The notes under the pieces were generated by a model. It did no database searches. It was not told where the DNA came from and saw only the letters and a list, made by a program, of their open reading frames with translations. The translations under genes and the position numbers were made by a program. Of a DNA stretch of 64,000 nt, positions 21,887 through 32,321 are shown one piece after another; the stretch's first letter is position 1; each line of letters starts with the position of its first letter. Source of the DNA: Fusarium oxysporum f. sp. lycopersici 4287 (taxonomy: Eukaryota; Ascomycota; Sordariomycetes; Hypocreales; Nectriaceae); NCBI RefSeq assembly GCF_000149955.1, contig NC_030999.1, forward strand, positions 1,537,606-1,601,605, in the 5' to 3' direction.

Positions 21887-22261
21887 ATGAAACTACTCGC
21901 ACTATTGGCTCTCGCGTCACCATTAGTCAGCGCTGATATCGGAACTGCAAATATTCTCAACGGGCCTTTTACCCCTACCGCTTGTTATGGCAATGGCGTA
22001 AGCCATTTCCCTAGTGGTAACTTGTTTGCGGCTGCTGGAGAGGGAATGTGGGACAACGGGGCCGCTTGTGGCAGACTGTATACGATGAAATGTATAAGCC
22101 CGGGACCGTGTAAGAGTGATACGGTGGATGTGAGAATAGTTGATCGAGCGAAAAATCATCGAGGGTATGCAGGTGAATTCTTTTTACTACACGCCGCAGC
22201 ATACAATACTATTGCGGCCGGGGGACGACGACGCTTAAATATCGATTTTGTACAAAGATGA
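21887..22261 (+). CDS. Small secreted double-psi beta-barrel protein (plant natriuretic peptide/expansin-like), effector candidate
   Basis: A 124-aa single-exon protein. Residues 1-16 form a classic signal peptide (MKLLALLALASPLVSA), so it should be exported. The mature part has the RlpA/EG45-type double-psi beta-barrel pattern of plant natriuretic peptide-like and expansin-related proteins: TACYGN after a short leader, FAAAGEGMWDNGAACGRLY, MKCISPGPC, VDVRIVDR and a final INIDF-type strand (LNIDFVQ). Four cysteines (33, 61, 69, 75) can form two disulfides. Family members lack catalytic activity as a rule and act on plant cell walls or plant physiology. A mimp and a second MITE lie directly upstream, the typical setting of Fusarium effectors. 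The family call is firm; the effector role is inferred. Confidence 0.8.
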   Translation: MKLLALLALASPLVSADIGTANILNGPFTPTACYGNGVSHFPSGNLFAAAGEGMWDNGAACGRLYTMKCISPGPCKSDTVDVRIVDRAKNHRGYAGEFFLLHAAAYNTIAAGGRRRLNIDFVQR

Positions 22262-22319
22262 GTTCTTAGAGCTTAAGGTCAATGTAGCTAGTCGGTGTGT
22301 CCAGCAATCTGCATCTGTC

Positions 22320-23564
22320 AAATACAATACAATACAATTTATTACGCCCGGCGGTCTGTTTTGACCGAAAGGGCACTAGTCACTAATACTTACTTACATT
22401 ACCTGCTTTTCGTCCTCGTCTCCCCAAGTCCATGCCGTGCCACGCATTGCTCAAATTGTGTCCACATTTCCTAAAGCCCATATTGCACCTCGCTTTTGTC
22501 GTCCAAGTTGAGATTTGTGTCCTGAAGCCCATACCGTACCTGGTCCTCGATTCCGTTTCTTCCTTTCTGTACTGCTCCATGCGTTCTCCCCGTGCTTTAA
22601 TAACATTGCTAGCGAACTAGCTTGAAGGCTAGTCTTCAAGTGTTCAGTGTCCCATCTACGGCGGCTGAAGCGACGTCCGCTTTCGAAGAACGGGGAATGT
22701 AAGTGGTTTAGTAAAAATAAATGGTTTAAAGTTTCTCAATCTGCTGTCAACACTGTGTCGAGTCGGCCCGTAGCTATCGCAAATCGTATAGTTGCGTGGA
22801 CTGCTTGCATATTAGCATCCATTTCGCATCATCTGTTGGTGACCTTCCTCCAAGGTAGAACGAAAGATTTCCTCTCATTGTCTTGGTGCACTGCAGCATT
22901 TCCGTTCTGTGCGCTGTCCATTTTCTGCATCGGAAAGGAAAATGCTCGACTGTCTCTGCCGCTTGTCCACATGCACAATCCTGCGACGGTGATACTCGGA
23001 TCCGAAAGAGGTACCCGTTCAGTCTGGTCATCCCTGTCCTAAGCTGCGCTAACACACTGGCTTCCCTTCGGGATAAGCCGTCATAGAGTAGTCGAGTATG
23101 CTTACCCGGAAGTGCAGCATCGACCCTTTTGGAAAACTTCCCAACATTGTCTGGTAGCTGTTTGCTAGTACGCTGATTTGTTCGAGCTATGTTCAAGGTC
23201 GTCGATCGCATTCTGGGAAACTTCAGGACCGGCATGGCACCATCTCGAGTTGCACCTTGCGCCTCCTCTTTGGCCATCTTTAATAGTCTGTGTTCAACAC
23301 TAGTAGGCATCCATATGACAGCTACAACATTGCCTTTAACCTTCAACGCATCAATAGAGTCGTATATGCACCTAACATACTCTTGGTCGGACTGCTGACG
23401 AGGATTTCGGATCGTAAGCACGGCGGCTCTATTGCTCGTCAATAATGCAACACTTCGGTATTTGAGGTCAGGTAAATGTCTCAATGCGTGTGCTGTCGCT
23501 GCTAGTTCTCCGGAAAACGGGTTCTGTTCGGTCCTCATACCAAGCGTGAAGGAGAAACGTTCAG
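22320..23564 (-). pseudogene. 5'-truncated Tad-like LINE (RNase H and C-terminal zinc knuckle)
   Basis: Read on the minus strand, the frame (23564 down to 22774) resembles the C-terminus of a Tad1-type non-LTR retrotransposon ORF2: an RNase H-like segment (FSGELAATAHALRHL, LLTSNRAAVLTI, VIWMPTSV) followed by ASVLAQLRTGMTRLNGYLFRI and a C-x-C-x-7-H-x-4-C knuckle (CACGQAAETVEHFPFRC). Reverse transcriptase and endonuclease are absent. A frame change near 22790 breaks the end. The 3' end is marked by short GTATT repeats (forward AATAC repeats at 22320-22336), a simple-sequence tail typical of this clade. Its upstream side is cut off by hAT transposon 3. Confidence 0.65.
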
Positions 23565-26006
23565 TGTTGCGAATAATATGGCAATAAAGTAGTATATTGC
23601 AATACATACCATATAATATGCCTTTTCTGATATTGTGATAATATGATATGAAGTCTACGATATTGTGACAATATAATATGAGGATGTCCATATTGGCAAT
23701 ATATTATCTATATTGGGCTGTCAATTCTTGGGTGAATTAGCCCCGTGAAAGCTGCAGAACTCGGCCTTACCCTATATAAGAAGCAGGGATAGCTGGCATT
23801 TTATTGGCCATCGTTCACTTCCACGCCCTTCTTTGTTGACAATTAGACCTAACACGCGATCACGCATGAAAGAAACGCGTGAGGGAGTGCAGACCATGTT
23901 GGGTTGGGCCATCTTCGCCTCTGCTCCCCCCATTTCTTTTTTTTTTGTTTTTTGAAAATCACTCGTCGAACTCAACTTTACAGATCTAACTGCCATGCCT
24001 CAACAACGCCTCTCTTTTGCGCAATGGTCACAACGAAGAGGGTCGTCAATTTCTGGCGACCTTCTGGAGTTTTCCAGCCAGCAATCGGATGATCTGGACG
24101 TAAGCCAAAAGTCCAAGTGCCTGTCATCTCGACCTCGCACCGTCTCCACAACCTCCTCTACCAAGCGCAGAACATCATGGGTCTTCTCTCATATGCCAGA
24201 CGAGGAGGTAGAGACGAGATACTACAATCAGCGGACCGGAAAGGAAGAGTGGCGCTGTAAACATTGCGACAAAACCTATGCCTCTTCAGGGGGTACTGCA
24301 GCTCCTGCAAAACATCTCATGGACCCTCCTCCTGACGGTCACGGCCTGCCAAAAGGAGCCCCGCGAACAGCGAAAGTTACAACTATACGAACTATCATCG
24401 AACAAGCTCGTGTTGCGGCAGAAGAAAATCCCCGAAAACGCCGTCGACTCAACGATCAATCCGGAGACTCGATCGAACCCGACCAGCTCGAGGCGTTATA
24501 CGTGAGGTTTATCACGGCCTGCTCTCTCCCATTTCGGCTGGTGGAATGTCCAGAGTTCGGGGCACTCTTGGCCTACATCAATAAAGATGTCGATACTTGG
24601 CTTCCAGACACTCATGAGACCATCAGAAAATGGATCATGCGGCAGTACGAAGACCAGAAGGAGAAGGTCAAACAGCGCATACAGTCGGCCAAGTCAAGAA
24701 TTCACATCAGTTGCGACCTCTGGACTTCTCCCAACTCTTTGGCCATTTTAGGCGTAGTCGCACACTATGTCACGGAAGACGGTCAGCTGGAACACCATGT
24801 TTTGGCGTTGAAAGACATCGACAGTGAGCACGACGGTTCTCATCTCGCTGTGGCCATTTTGAAGGTGGTTGACGAATGGGGCTTTGCTTCCAAGCTTGGA
24901 TATTTCGTGATGGACAACGCTGGCAATAACGACACCATGATGAGATCCCTTTCGCTTGGTCAGTACAACTCACTATTTCTCCTGACTGGCGGCCCTAACA
25001 TCCCACAGGCCTCCTACGCCGATATGACATCCAATACGATCCCAAAGTGCACCGACTCCGCTGCCAAGGCCATATCATCAACCTCGCCGCCAAAGCCTTC
25101 CTCTTCGTCACCGATAATGAGAAGCTCGAACTCGACGATCCTGGTGTGCATAATGTGACACTAAAACATATTGAAGCGTGGCGGAAAAAGGGGCCTCTTG
25201 GCAAGATTCACAACTTCGTCGTTTTCATCCAACGAAGTGTCCAGCGCAGCCAAAAGTTTCTTACTATTAGCCATAACCGTAAGCTCGCACGGGACAACGA
25301 CACAAGATGGAGTTCGTGGTATAACATGCTGCGAGTGGCCCTGAACCTCAGAGATGCGATTGACGGCTATTTCAACAAATGGATGGAATCAGATTGCGCT
25401 GGAGACTAGCTCTCCCCAGAGGACTGGGTCATCTTGGAGAGGGTTAAGTCCTTCCTGGAGAAGCTGAAGATGACGACCAAAGCTCTCGAGTCATCGTTTT
25501 CAACACTCGACAATGTCCTCTTGGCCATGGACTTCGTACTGGCACAATTCGAAGCCGGCAAGGAGGCATATATTGACGATCCGATAATGGCGCCCATGTA
25601 TAACTCGGGCTGGGCCAAGTTGGACAAGTACTACCGGCTCACTGATGAATCGCCTGCCTACGTTGCCGCTACCGTGCTCCACCCTTCGCATAAATGGCAC
25701 TACATACAGGAGAACTGGAAAAAGGAGTGGGTTGAGTCGTCAAAGAAGTTGATGGAGACGCTGTGGAATGACTATAAACCCGTGGAATCACCTCTTCCTC
25801 TCTGCGAGGTCCCATAGACGACCACGAACGAGTCCTTGAACTGGAGGAACAAGCACCTGTAGCCGTCGCTCGTCACGGATGAATATGAACGATATTGCAA
25901 CTCTGAACATCACGTGCAATATATGGGATGTATTGTCATACTGGCAATATATTGGGTTCTTGGCAATACAATACAATATAGGCCAATGTCATATGGCCTA
26001 ATACAA
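23565..26006 (+). mobile_element. hAT transposon 3, defective (approximate ends)
   Basis: A hAT gene lies between AT-rich flanks that share many TATTG(C/G)CAATA-like motifs in inverse orientation (about 23565-23720 and 25905-26006). The left boundary is set where LINE homology ends, the right where the next element starts. The ends cannot be aligned cleanly and no target duplication is visible. The right end has been interrupted or replaced by the pogo element. Confidence 0.5.
23995..25817 (+). pseudogene. hAT-family transposase, broken and lacking its C-terminus, join(23995..24958, 25009..25817)
   Basis: Exon 1 encodes a Ser-rich leader, a BED zinc finger (WRCKHCDKTYASS...) and the first catalytic region (ISCDLWTSPNSLAILG, YFVMDNAGNNDT). 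A 50-nt intron (24959-25008, GTCAGT...CACAG) leads into RLRCQGHIINLAAKAF and the 'DNDTRWSSWY' motif. An in-frame TAG at 25407-25409 interrupts the frame, and after 25817 the coding sequence runs out: the C-terminal dimerisation domain with the E-R-x-F-S/D motif, essential for hAT transposases, is not present. The copy therefore cannot be active. It resembles the intact hAT gene at 17028-19343 in layout. Confidence 0.75.
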
Positions 26007-26008
26007 TA

Positions 26009-28212
26009 CCATGCAGTACCCACCTACCGGTAATACCCACCAACCGGTAAGCAAAAAAAATATTTCCCCATACAAAATACAATTTTTCAACCAGATGTAG
26101 GAAATCCAACACAAATAACAAGAGTGAAATAACATTCGAATTTCGTTTTAGAATTAAGTGGATTTTAGTATTTTCGCGGTATTCTAACTTCACGCCCTGC
26201 CCGCGTGCGTACCACAGTTAATTCTTCCTCCTCCGAATTTGACCTCTCATCTTCTTCCATCCCTCCTACCTCGATCACATCCTCAACAGCATCTGCCCTT
26301 TCAATTGCTTCGTTTGGCTCAGAAATAGCGTCACCAGCCACTAGAGCTTCGGCCAATGTCATGAACCTTTTGTTAGGATTCGGTATCGCCTTCCTCTTCT
26401 TGCCTCTGCTCAACCGGCCAACTTCCTCCTCCAGACTGGCTATTCTGGTGCTGAGAGAGGCGATCTTTGACTCTTGAGCTTCAAACCCTCTCGATATCAC
26501 AGAATAGCGCCTTCTTATTGATGGGCTCTTGTTCTTCCCCAGATCTCTGATGTGGCGGCTGGTCGTTGGCGTATGATCAGAGTCGACTTGCCCGTCTCTG
26601 TGGCCGTCTGACCCGGGCGTCGTTTCTTTCTTGTCCGGCTGAATCTCAGGATGCAGGAGCGCTTTCCGTCGTGAAATCGGCCAGTTTCCAGTCACTCTCC
26701 AGCCTGAGAGGATGTTTTTCTTCGTCATACCCACTGCTCTGGCTTTGGCATAGGCCTTGATGAAGTTGACCTTGTCCACTGGCGCAGAATCGGTCAGGCT
26801 GGTGAGTTTCTGCAGTTCTTTTCGATAGGCAGCCTTGGATGCATTGAAGACACCATTGTCCAGTGGCTGCAGACCATGAGAGCAATGTGCAGGCAAGTAA
26901 CAGCAATATACGTTGTTCAAAAAACACGTAGCCATCCACTCATCCTGGATTTAGGGTCAGTGCCGTCAGCGGTATTTCCGATCTAGAACAGGTAGACACC
27001 CACAGATACATGGCTTCCATGGCCATCTAATATGATGAGCCTTGCATCAGACTCATCTGCTGGTTGCGTTTGAGGCAGATAGACCTCGAGCCACTCGACT
27101 GCAATATGGTTGTCCGTCCAGCCGTTGTTGGACGTGATATAATACCAGTCGGCGATTTTTCTGAACTCGTCTATAAACCACTGCCGCTGAAACTCTTTGC
27201 CTTTAAAGATAATCCCAGGCTTCAGAAGACGGCCATCTGCAGTGACGACTTCGATAAAGGTAGTCCAAGTGCAGGACTGCCAGCCGTTGAGGAAGGCCTT
27301 CCTCCTGGGATCGCTACTGCCAATGGCCAAGGAATCCAAGCCTATATTTTTCAGTGGATTAGTGAGATTTGTAGCAAGAGTGATCCATACTTACCAAAAC
27401 CAGCCATGATACCGCCCTCGTCAACATTAACCGTGTTCTCCGGCTTGATCCAGCCATATTCGCTCTCCCGGATACCAAAGTACCAATTGACGGCCATTGG
27501 GGTAAAGGAATTGAACCTTGCAGCTTCATGGCGTTTTTCCACCTTCGTCTCGATATAGGGATGGCGTTTGATGAACCTGGCTAGCCAGTGTACACCGATA
27601 TGCCTTTCCCGGCCTTGCTGTCTCAAGAGGGCAGCGACGGTGGCGCGAACTTGATTGTGGGAAGGAGCATAGCCCAAGGCCTCTTGTCGAAGTATCCAGG
27701 TGACTAATCTGGACTCCTGCGACGTGGGTAAAAGCTGAGCAGGTTGGGTGATCTCGGATCTTGACGGTAGGCCTCTTAACCTGTCGGAGAGAGTGGTTTG
27801 AGGCACGCCATTCTTCTGGGCAGCCTGGTTCTGGGAGAGGCCATTATCTGTGACATCCAGCATAGCCTGGATAATTTCATCCTCCGTATAAGATAATTGA
27901 GGCATGTTGGAGGCGATGAAGGAAAGATGGGAAAGAGAAAATTCTGAATGAAGCTTCAGGGAGGCTGGTTGACGAGGGGGCCATTTTGAGACATTTCACA
28001 TTAGTGCCGTGCGACCATGCCGCATGCGTCACTGAAGAAGCAATGTTTAAATATTCAATTCCATGCAATGATTAAGACAACGCGCATGCTCTCATGAAAA
28101 TATCTTTTCTTTTGACAAAGTACTGTGCAAATGAAACTAGGCATTTTGTATGGGGAAATATTTTTTTTGCTTACCGGTTGGTGGGTATTACCGGTAGGTG
28201 GGTACTGCATGG
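26009..28212 (-). mobile_element. Complete pogo/Fot-type transposon
   Basis: A 2204-bp element with perfect 70-bp terminal inverted repeats (start CCATGCAGTACCCACCTACC), flanked on both sides by TA (26007-26008 and 28213-28214), the target duplication of Tc1/mariner/pogo elements. It holds one three-exon transposase gene without stops or frameshifts. Perfect ends and an open gene point to recent insertion. Confidence 0.9.
26165..27905 (-). CDS. pogo/Fot-type transposase, complement(join(26165..26944, 27004..27341, 27395..27905))
   Basis: Two introns (27342-27394, GTAAGT...ATAG; 26945-27003, GTGGGT...CCAG) join three frames into a 542-aa protein. The N-terminus has a psq-type helix-turn-helix (LSQNQAAQKNGVPQTTLSDRL) and a CENP-B/Tc5-type DNA-binding domain (HWLARFIKRHP). 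The DDE_1 catalytic core has VDEGG (Asp162), LDGHGSH (Asp276) and QPLD (Asp312). The 35-residue spacing between the last two acids is the DD35D arrangement of the fungal Fot/Pot group. The C-terminus is a coiled, charged tail (LSTRIASLEEEVGRL). It would bind the 70-bp ends and cut and paste the element at TA. No defects are seen. Confidence 0.88.
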
Positions 28213-28213
28213 T

Positions 28214-28546
28214 AAAGAAAAGAGTTAAGCCGGTATTAGCATTGGAATCCAGGGTCGGGTTACGAATCTGGCACCTAACTTACTGTCCCGTGCTTACAGC
28301 TCTAAGGGGCTGTCGACCTCACTGGAGCGCAGACCTAAAATGGTATGGCAATGAGAATACAACTTAGTTTGAATGATGTAGCTACTTGTTGAAAGTAGTA
28401 AAGATGATTTTGAATTACAATACCCCACGCCCTGTCCTGCCTTGCAAAACCCATAACCATGCTATGGAAGCCTTCACAAAGGGTGGATAGAGTACAGAGC
28501 GAAAATTGTGTCGTAACTTCAAGTTCACTCCGTAAACTAACCACGA
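28214..28546. other. No recognisable gene
   Basis: Right flank of the pogo element; no domain, exon pattern or repeat end is apparent. Confidence 0.4.
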
Positions 28547-28892
28547 CTAAGCTTCTCTGTTGGTATACGAGTCGGGTAGGTCGGCGACAGCATTGAAGCC
28601 GTCTCTATTTTCTCATTAGAAATCTTCTTACGTTTTGTATTAAAAGATGACATACCTGCACTTGTGGCGACCATTATACTTCCCTGCAGTTATGCAGTCC
28701 TCACGAACAAGCTTGTACCCGCCATAAGTATCAGGACATTCGCCAAACGCATATGCTATTGCATACGTTCCTGGAACGGCGCATCGATATTGGTTATTAT
28801 GTTTATCGAACCCGTTATAGGTACACTCCACGTCTAGCCCAATTGTACACTGCTTTTTGACGTCGGCCGATACCAAGACGGATGAGGCTATG
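28547..28892 (-). pseudogene. Cys-rich secreted protein gene cut off by the Copia LTR, complement(join(28547..28604, 28656..28892))
   Basis: On the minus strand the frame enters from the LTR edge at 28892 with a signal-peptide-like tail (IASSVLVSA) and continues into a small mature protein with six cysteines (KKQC, VEC, YRC, GEC, EDC, KC). A 51-nt intron (28605-28655; GTATGT donor, TTCTAATG branch site, AATAG acceptor) leads to an 18-codon last exon. The start codon and the first part of the signal peptide are missing, lost at the Copia junction, so the gene is 5'-truncated. I do not recognise the family. Size, export signal and even Cys count are typical of fungal small secreted proteins, some of which are effectors. 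The expected continuation is not found on the other side of the Copia element. Confidence 0.55.
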
Positions 28893-29098
28893 TGTCAGAT
28901 ATTAAGGTGAATCGTGTATATCTCTTGATTCTTTCGCAATCGAAGGACCATTGAGACCTTATATCTTTGACTGGTTCCTTCTAGGACTTGAGTCCTAGAA
29001 AGTCCTAGATGAAAGTCCTACGATCTAAGTTTAGGGCGTCAAACTTTAATCCTGAACCTTAATCCTGAAGTTGAGGGTGAACCCTCCAACATTCAACA
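28893..29098 (-). repeat. Copia 3' LTR
   Basis: Starts TG and ends CA, 206 bp, and matches the other LTR at all but two positions. It abuts the truncated secreted-protein gene. Confidence 0.88.
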
Positions 29099-29111
29099 CA
29101 CCCCCTCAGGC

Positions 29112-32100
29112 TCAATAGGTCCCAGTTGAGCCTGCATTTCCTAGGCAGTCTTCTATCCTCTGGAGCCTTGCTTCTATTCCTTCTTGCTTCCGGCTCTGCT
29201 GCTGTCTTTCCTGAATATCTTCCAGGCCAAGTTGATAGAGGAAGCGGTTCCATCTGCCTGCCGGCAGGGCCTTTGTTAATCCGTCTGCGATCATATCCGT
29301 TGATTTGGTGTATTTGACTTGAATTCTCCCTTCTTGGACCTCCTGTCTCAGCCAGTGGTTGTGAATATCCACGTGCCGCAACTTAGTCTTCAAAGTAGCG
29401 ATTTCGGCGGTCACAAGGTTGATAGTTTGAGTATTGTCGCAGTCGATACGGATAGTCGGATCATCCATCTGAACTGTAAGCTCTTTCAACAGCCGACTCA
29501 CATAGAGGGATTCCTTAGCAGCCTGTGCCAGGGCTAGGAGCTCTGCCTCTGTTGTGGATGTGGTGACTGTGTCCTGCTTGCTAGCTCTCCAGCCGATCAA
29601 CTCGTCGAATAGTCGGATAGTGTACGCTTGGGAGCTTTTCCGATCAAGGGTGTTATCGGCAAAAGAAGCGTCACTAGCAACTGTNNNNNNNNNNNNNNNN
29701 NNNNNNNNNNNNNNNNNNNNNNNNNNNNNNNNNNNNNNNNNNNNNNNNNNNNNNNNNNNNNNNNNNNNNNNNNNNNNNNNNNNNNNNNNNNNNNNNNNNN
29801 NNNNNNNTGATCCAAGCTGTCTAGTCAATTCATCGGCCTTGTCTTTCCGGGCCTTCCTGTAAGCGATGATAACATCGTCAACGTAAAAGAAGAAGAGGAC
29901 TCCTTCCTTCTTGAAACAACAAGGTTCGTGAGGAATCTGTGTGTAGCCTAACTCTAGGAGGGTCTTCGAGAGTTCTTTCTGCCATAGCAAGGGAGAGGCT
30001 CGTAGTCCGTACAGGGCCTTGTTGAGCTTCAGGATAGTTGCTGTTTTCTTATACCCCGGGGCCATGTGCATGAAAATATCCTGGTCAATTGGGGCGTTTA
30101 CGAAGGCGTTGACCACATCGTATTGGACCATCTCTAGGTCAAATCTGGCCGCAATGGCTATCAGGGTCCGGAAAGACCTTCCGGCTAGGGTAGCTGCATA
30201 TGTTTCTTGCAACCTTCCCTTAGCTTGTTGGTCTCCTCTGACCACTAGCCGTGCCTTGCATTTCTGAAATCGGCCGTGTTTATCGAACTTGTAAACGTAT
30301 ACCCACATACAGCCAAGGACTTGTTGGTCAACGGCGCAAGCGTCTTTCTTTCGAATCTCAGTCCAGGACCTCATTTCCTTGTGACTCTGAAGGTGGCTTT
30401 CTTCAGCCTCTTGAAAGAGCATTCCTAAAGGGTGATGCTTTAGGTCTTGATGTTTCGTCGGGGGCGGCGGTAGAGAGTTTCGATGCATTTTCACCCCTTG
30501 TCGGAGCTTCCGTTCAATTGAGGTCTGGAGAGGGGACTTTGTTCCGGCTAGGAAGGCTGCTTGCCACGAGACTGTTTTGTTTCCTTCGTCTGATAAGACC
30601 CTGGAGCTGTGCGCTAGTAGCGCTGACAGTGGTGTGACTGGAGGTGTTAGAAGGATATCAGAGTCTTCTGACTGTTTAAGGCCGTTTTCTAGGGCAGTCG
30701 CCACGATGCAGTCTTCTGTTTCGTCTGTAATAGGGCTGCTTTCGTCTGCTAGGGTGGTTGTTGGAAGGACCACTTCAATACAGTCTTCAACCTGTTCGGC
30801 TTGTTCGTTGTCGTCTTGTTCCGGCAGGGAGGATCCTTGTACGAACTTGGCAACTTCTTCTAGGTCAGCTTCGAGTAGTTCATCTTTGAAGCTTTCCCAG
30901 TCTCCGTTGCAGCCTTCGTCTTCATTAAATATGACGTCTCGAGTATTGACTATCCGGTTGATCGTGGGGATCCAGATCCTATAGATATTTGAGGACCTAT
31001 ATCCCACTAGGAAGCCGATCCAACCTTTGGGCTTAAGCCGCATCTTGCGATTGACCTTCTGCTGGGCATCTGAGGTCATTGCATAGGCCTTGCAGCCAAA
31101 TGCCCGTAGGTGTGTTTGATCCGGCTGTTTCTTCGGCTGTGGAATCCCTGCTGCTTTGGCTGATGCTGTATGCAGTTGATCATATGGCGTTTTCCAGCCT
31201 GATGCGTAGTTCGGCGTTCGGTTGTACAGATAAACTGCTGTCCTTCCAATTTCTGGCCACAGCTGGTGAGGAAGCTTTGCGCCTGTTCGCATAGCCCTTT
31301 CCTTGTCCTTGACTACACCCCCTGAGCGTTCGGCACCCCCATTCTGGGCTTGTGTGTATGGGGCCGAGGGCTCGATGATGATAGCTCTATTCCTCACGAA
31401 GTCTCCGATTTTCGGCTTGATCTCCGTGATCTCGTTATCGCATTCGATGACTTTGACCTTGAGGCCGTGTTGGACTTCCAGATGACTTAGGAAGGATTTG
31501 AAAGCGGTGATAACAGCTTCTGTCGTCCGGGCTGTGAGGTAGTAATCCCAGATGTAACCCGTAGCTCGGCAGGTTAACAACATCTGTGAGGTATAGCCGC
31601 CTATGCCTTCTTGGTAGTCATGGAAGTCAATAGCGATACGCTCGCCGGCCTTCTGATCGGATTGTCTTGGGGCTCGTCTGATTTGTCTCTTGATCTTCGA
31701 TATGCCACAGGCGTCGCATTCAACAGTGGCTGGTCCTCGTATTCGCACCCCTTGAGAGGCCGAGATAAGATGTTCCAGAGCTTGTGGTCCCGGGTGCCCT
31801 AGGCGACTGTGCCATCGGATAGCTTCTCCCGTCAAAGGGGCTCTCTTTGTGTGAGAGCTGAATCTGTGGGCTGCAAAGGCTGCTTTTGGGAAGCTTTCTG
31901 ACTGGTATTCGACGACATACTGGCCGTATAGGTCATGGATTGTGCATGCAATCGTTCGGTCGAGTCGTCGGAGGGTCGTTGGGTTACGCCTATTATCCCA
32001 ATAGAAGCCTTTCTTTCGTAGTTGACGTAGGGAGACTAGGGTCGTAAGGAGCCGAGGGCAATAGGCTACATCTTCAAGCATTAGGACTCGAGTTCCTGTG

Positions 32101-32321
32101 AGCCTGATGGTCATGGTTCCGTAGCCTAAGATGGGTAGTTTTCGGTCTCCTGCCCAGATGAAGTCGCCTGGAATAGCCTGCTGGAATCTCGCTAGTCTGT
32201 TGGCACTGTTTGTGATTGAGATAGTAGCTCCGGGGTCGAGGATCACGGAGTTCCGTAAGGGATAGTTATCCCTTTGGGCTGCAAAGGCGGTCTTGATTTC
32301 GGCGACTGGTCGGCCGTACAG
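29112..32321 (-). CDS. Copia pol: protease, integrase, reverse transcriptase, RNase H
   Basis: The frame starts directly after the gag UGA and is in phase with gag. Domains in order: aspartic protease (LDPGATISITNS; DPG rather than the common DSG), integrase zinc finger (HSRLGHPG...CDACGISK) and core (IDFHDYQ, IECDNE, GGAERSGG), reverse transcriptase (YDVVNAFVNAPIDQ, LNKALYGLRASP and the active-site YVDD at 29874-29885), then after the gap RNase H (SDASFADN, TEAELLAL, IDCDNTQT). The order integrase before reverse transcriptase defines Copia/Ty1. Between the palm of the reverse transcriptase and RNase H only 41 unknown residues fit in the N run, whereas relatives have well over 100, so the gap is probably underestimated or a deletion exists. 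Confidence 0.8.
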   Translation of the reverse strand: MYGRPVAEIKTAFAAQRDNYPLRNSVILDPGATISITNSANRLARFQQAIPGDFIWAGDRKLPILGYGTMTIRLTGTRVLMLEDVAYCPRLLTTLVSLRQLRKKGFYWDNRRNPTTLRRLDRTIACTIHDLYGQYVVEYQSESFPKAAFAAHRFSSHTKRAPLTGEAIRWHSRLGHPGPQALEHLISASQGVRIRGPATVECDACGISKIKRQIRRAPRQSDQKAGERIAIDFHDYQEGIGGYTSQMLLTCRATGYIWDYYLTARTTEAVITAFKSFLSHLEVQHGLKVKVIECDNEITEIKPKIGDFVRNRAIIIEPSAPYTQAQNGGAERSGGVVKDKERAMRTGAKLPHQLWPEIGRTAVYLYNRTPNYASGWKTPYDQLHTASAKAAGIPQPKKQPDQTHLRAFGCKAYAMTSDAQQKVNRKMRLKPKGWIGFLVGYRSSNIYRIWIPTINRIVNTRDVIFNEDEGCNGDWESFKDELLEADLEEVAKFVQGSSLPEQDDNEQAEQVEDCIEVVLPTTTLADESSPITDETEDCIVATALENGLKQSEDSDILLTPPVTPLSALLAHSSRVLSDEGNKTVSWQAAFLAGTKSPLQTSIERKLRQGVKMHRNSLPPPPTKHQDLKHHPLGMLFQEAEESHLQSHKEMRSWTEIRKKDACAVDQQVLGCMWVYVYKFDKHGRFQKCKARLVVRGDQQAKGRLQETYAATLAGRSFRTLIAIAARFDLEMVQYDVVNAFVNAPIDQDIFMHMAPGYKKTATILKLNKALYGLRASPLLWQKELSKTLLELGYTQIPHEPCCFKKEGVLFFFYVDDVIIAYRKARKDKADELTRQLGSXXXXXXXXXXXXXXXXXXXXXXXXXXXXXXXXXXXXXXXXXTVASDASFADNTLDRKSSQAYTIRLFDELIGWRASKQDTVTTSTTEAELLALAQAAKESLYVSRLLKELTVQMDDPTIRIDCDNTQTINLVTAEIATLKTKLRHVDIHNHWLRQEVQEGRIQVKYTKSTDMIADGLTKALPAGRWNRFLYQLGLEDIQERQQQSRKQEGIEARLQRIEDCLGNAGSTGTY
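29685..29807. other. Assembly gap (123 N)
   Basis: Unknown bases inside Copia pol. Gap length is too short for the missing reverse-transcriptase C-terminal and connection sequence, so it is not a reliable size. Confidence 0.95.
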
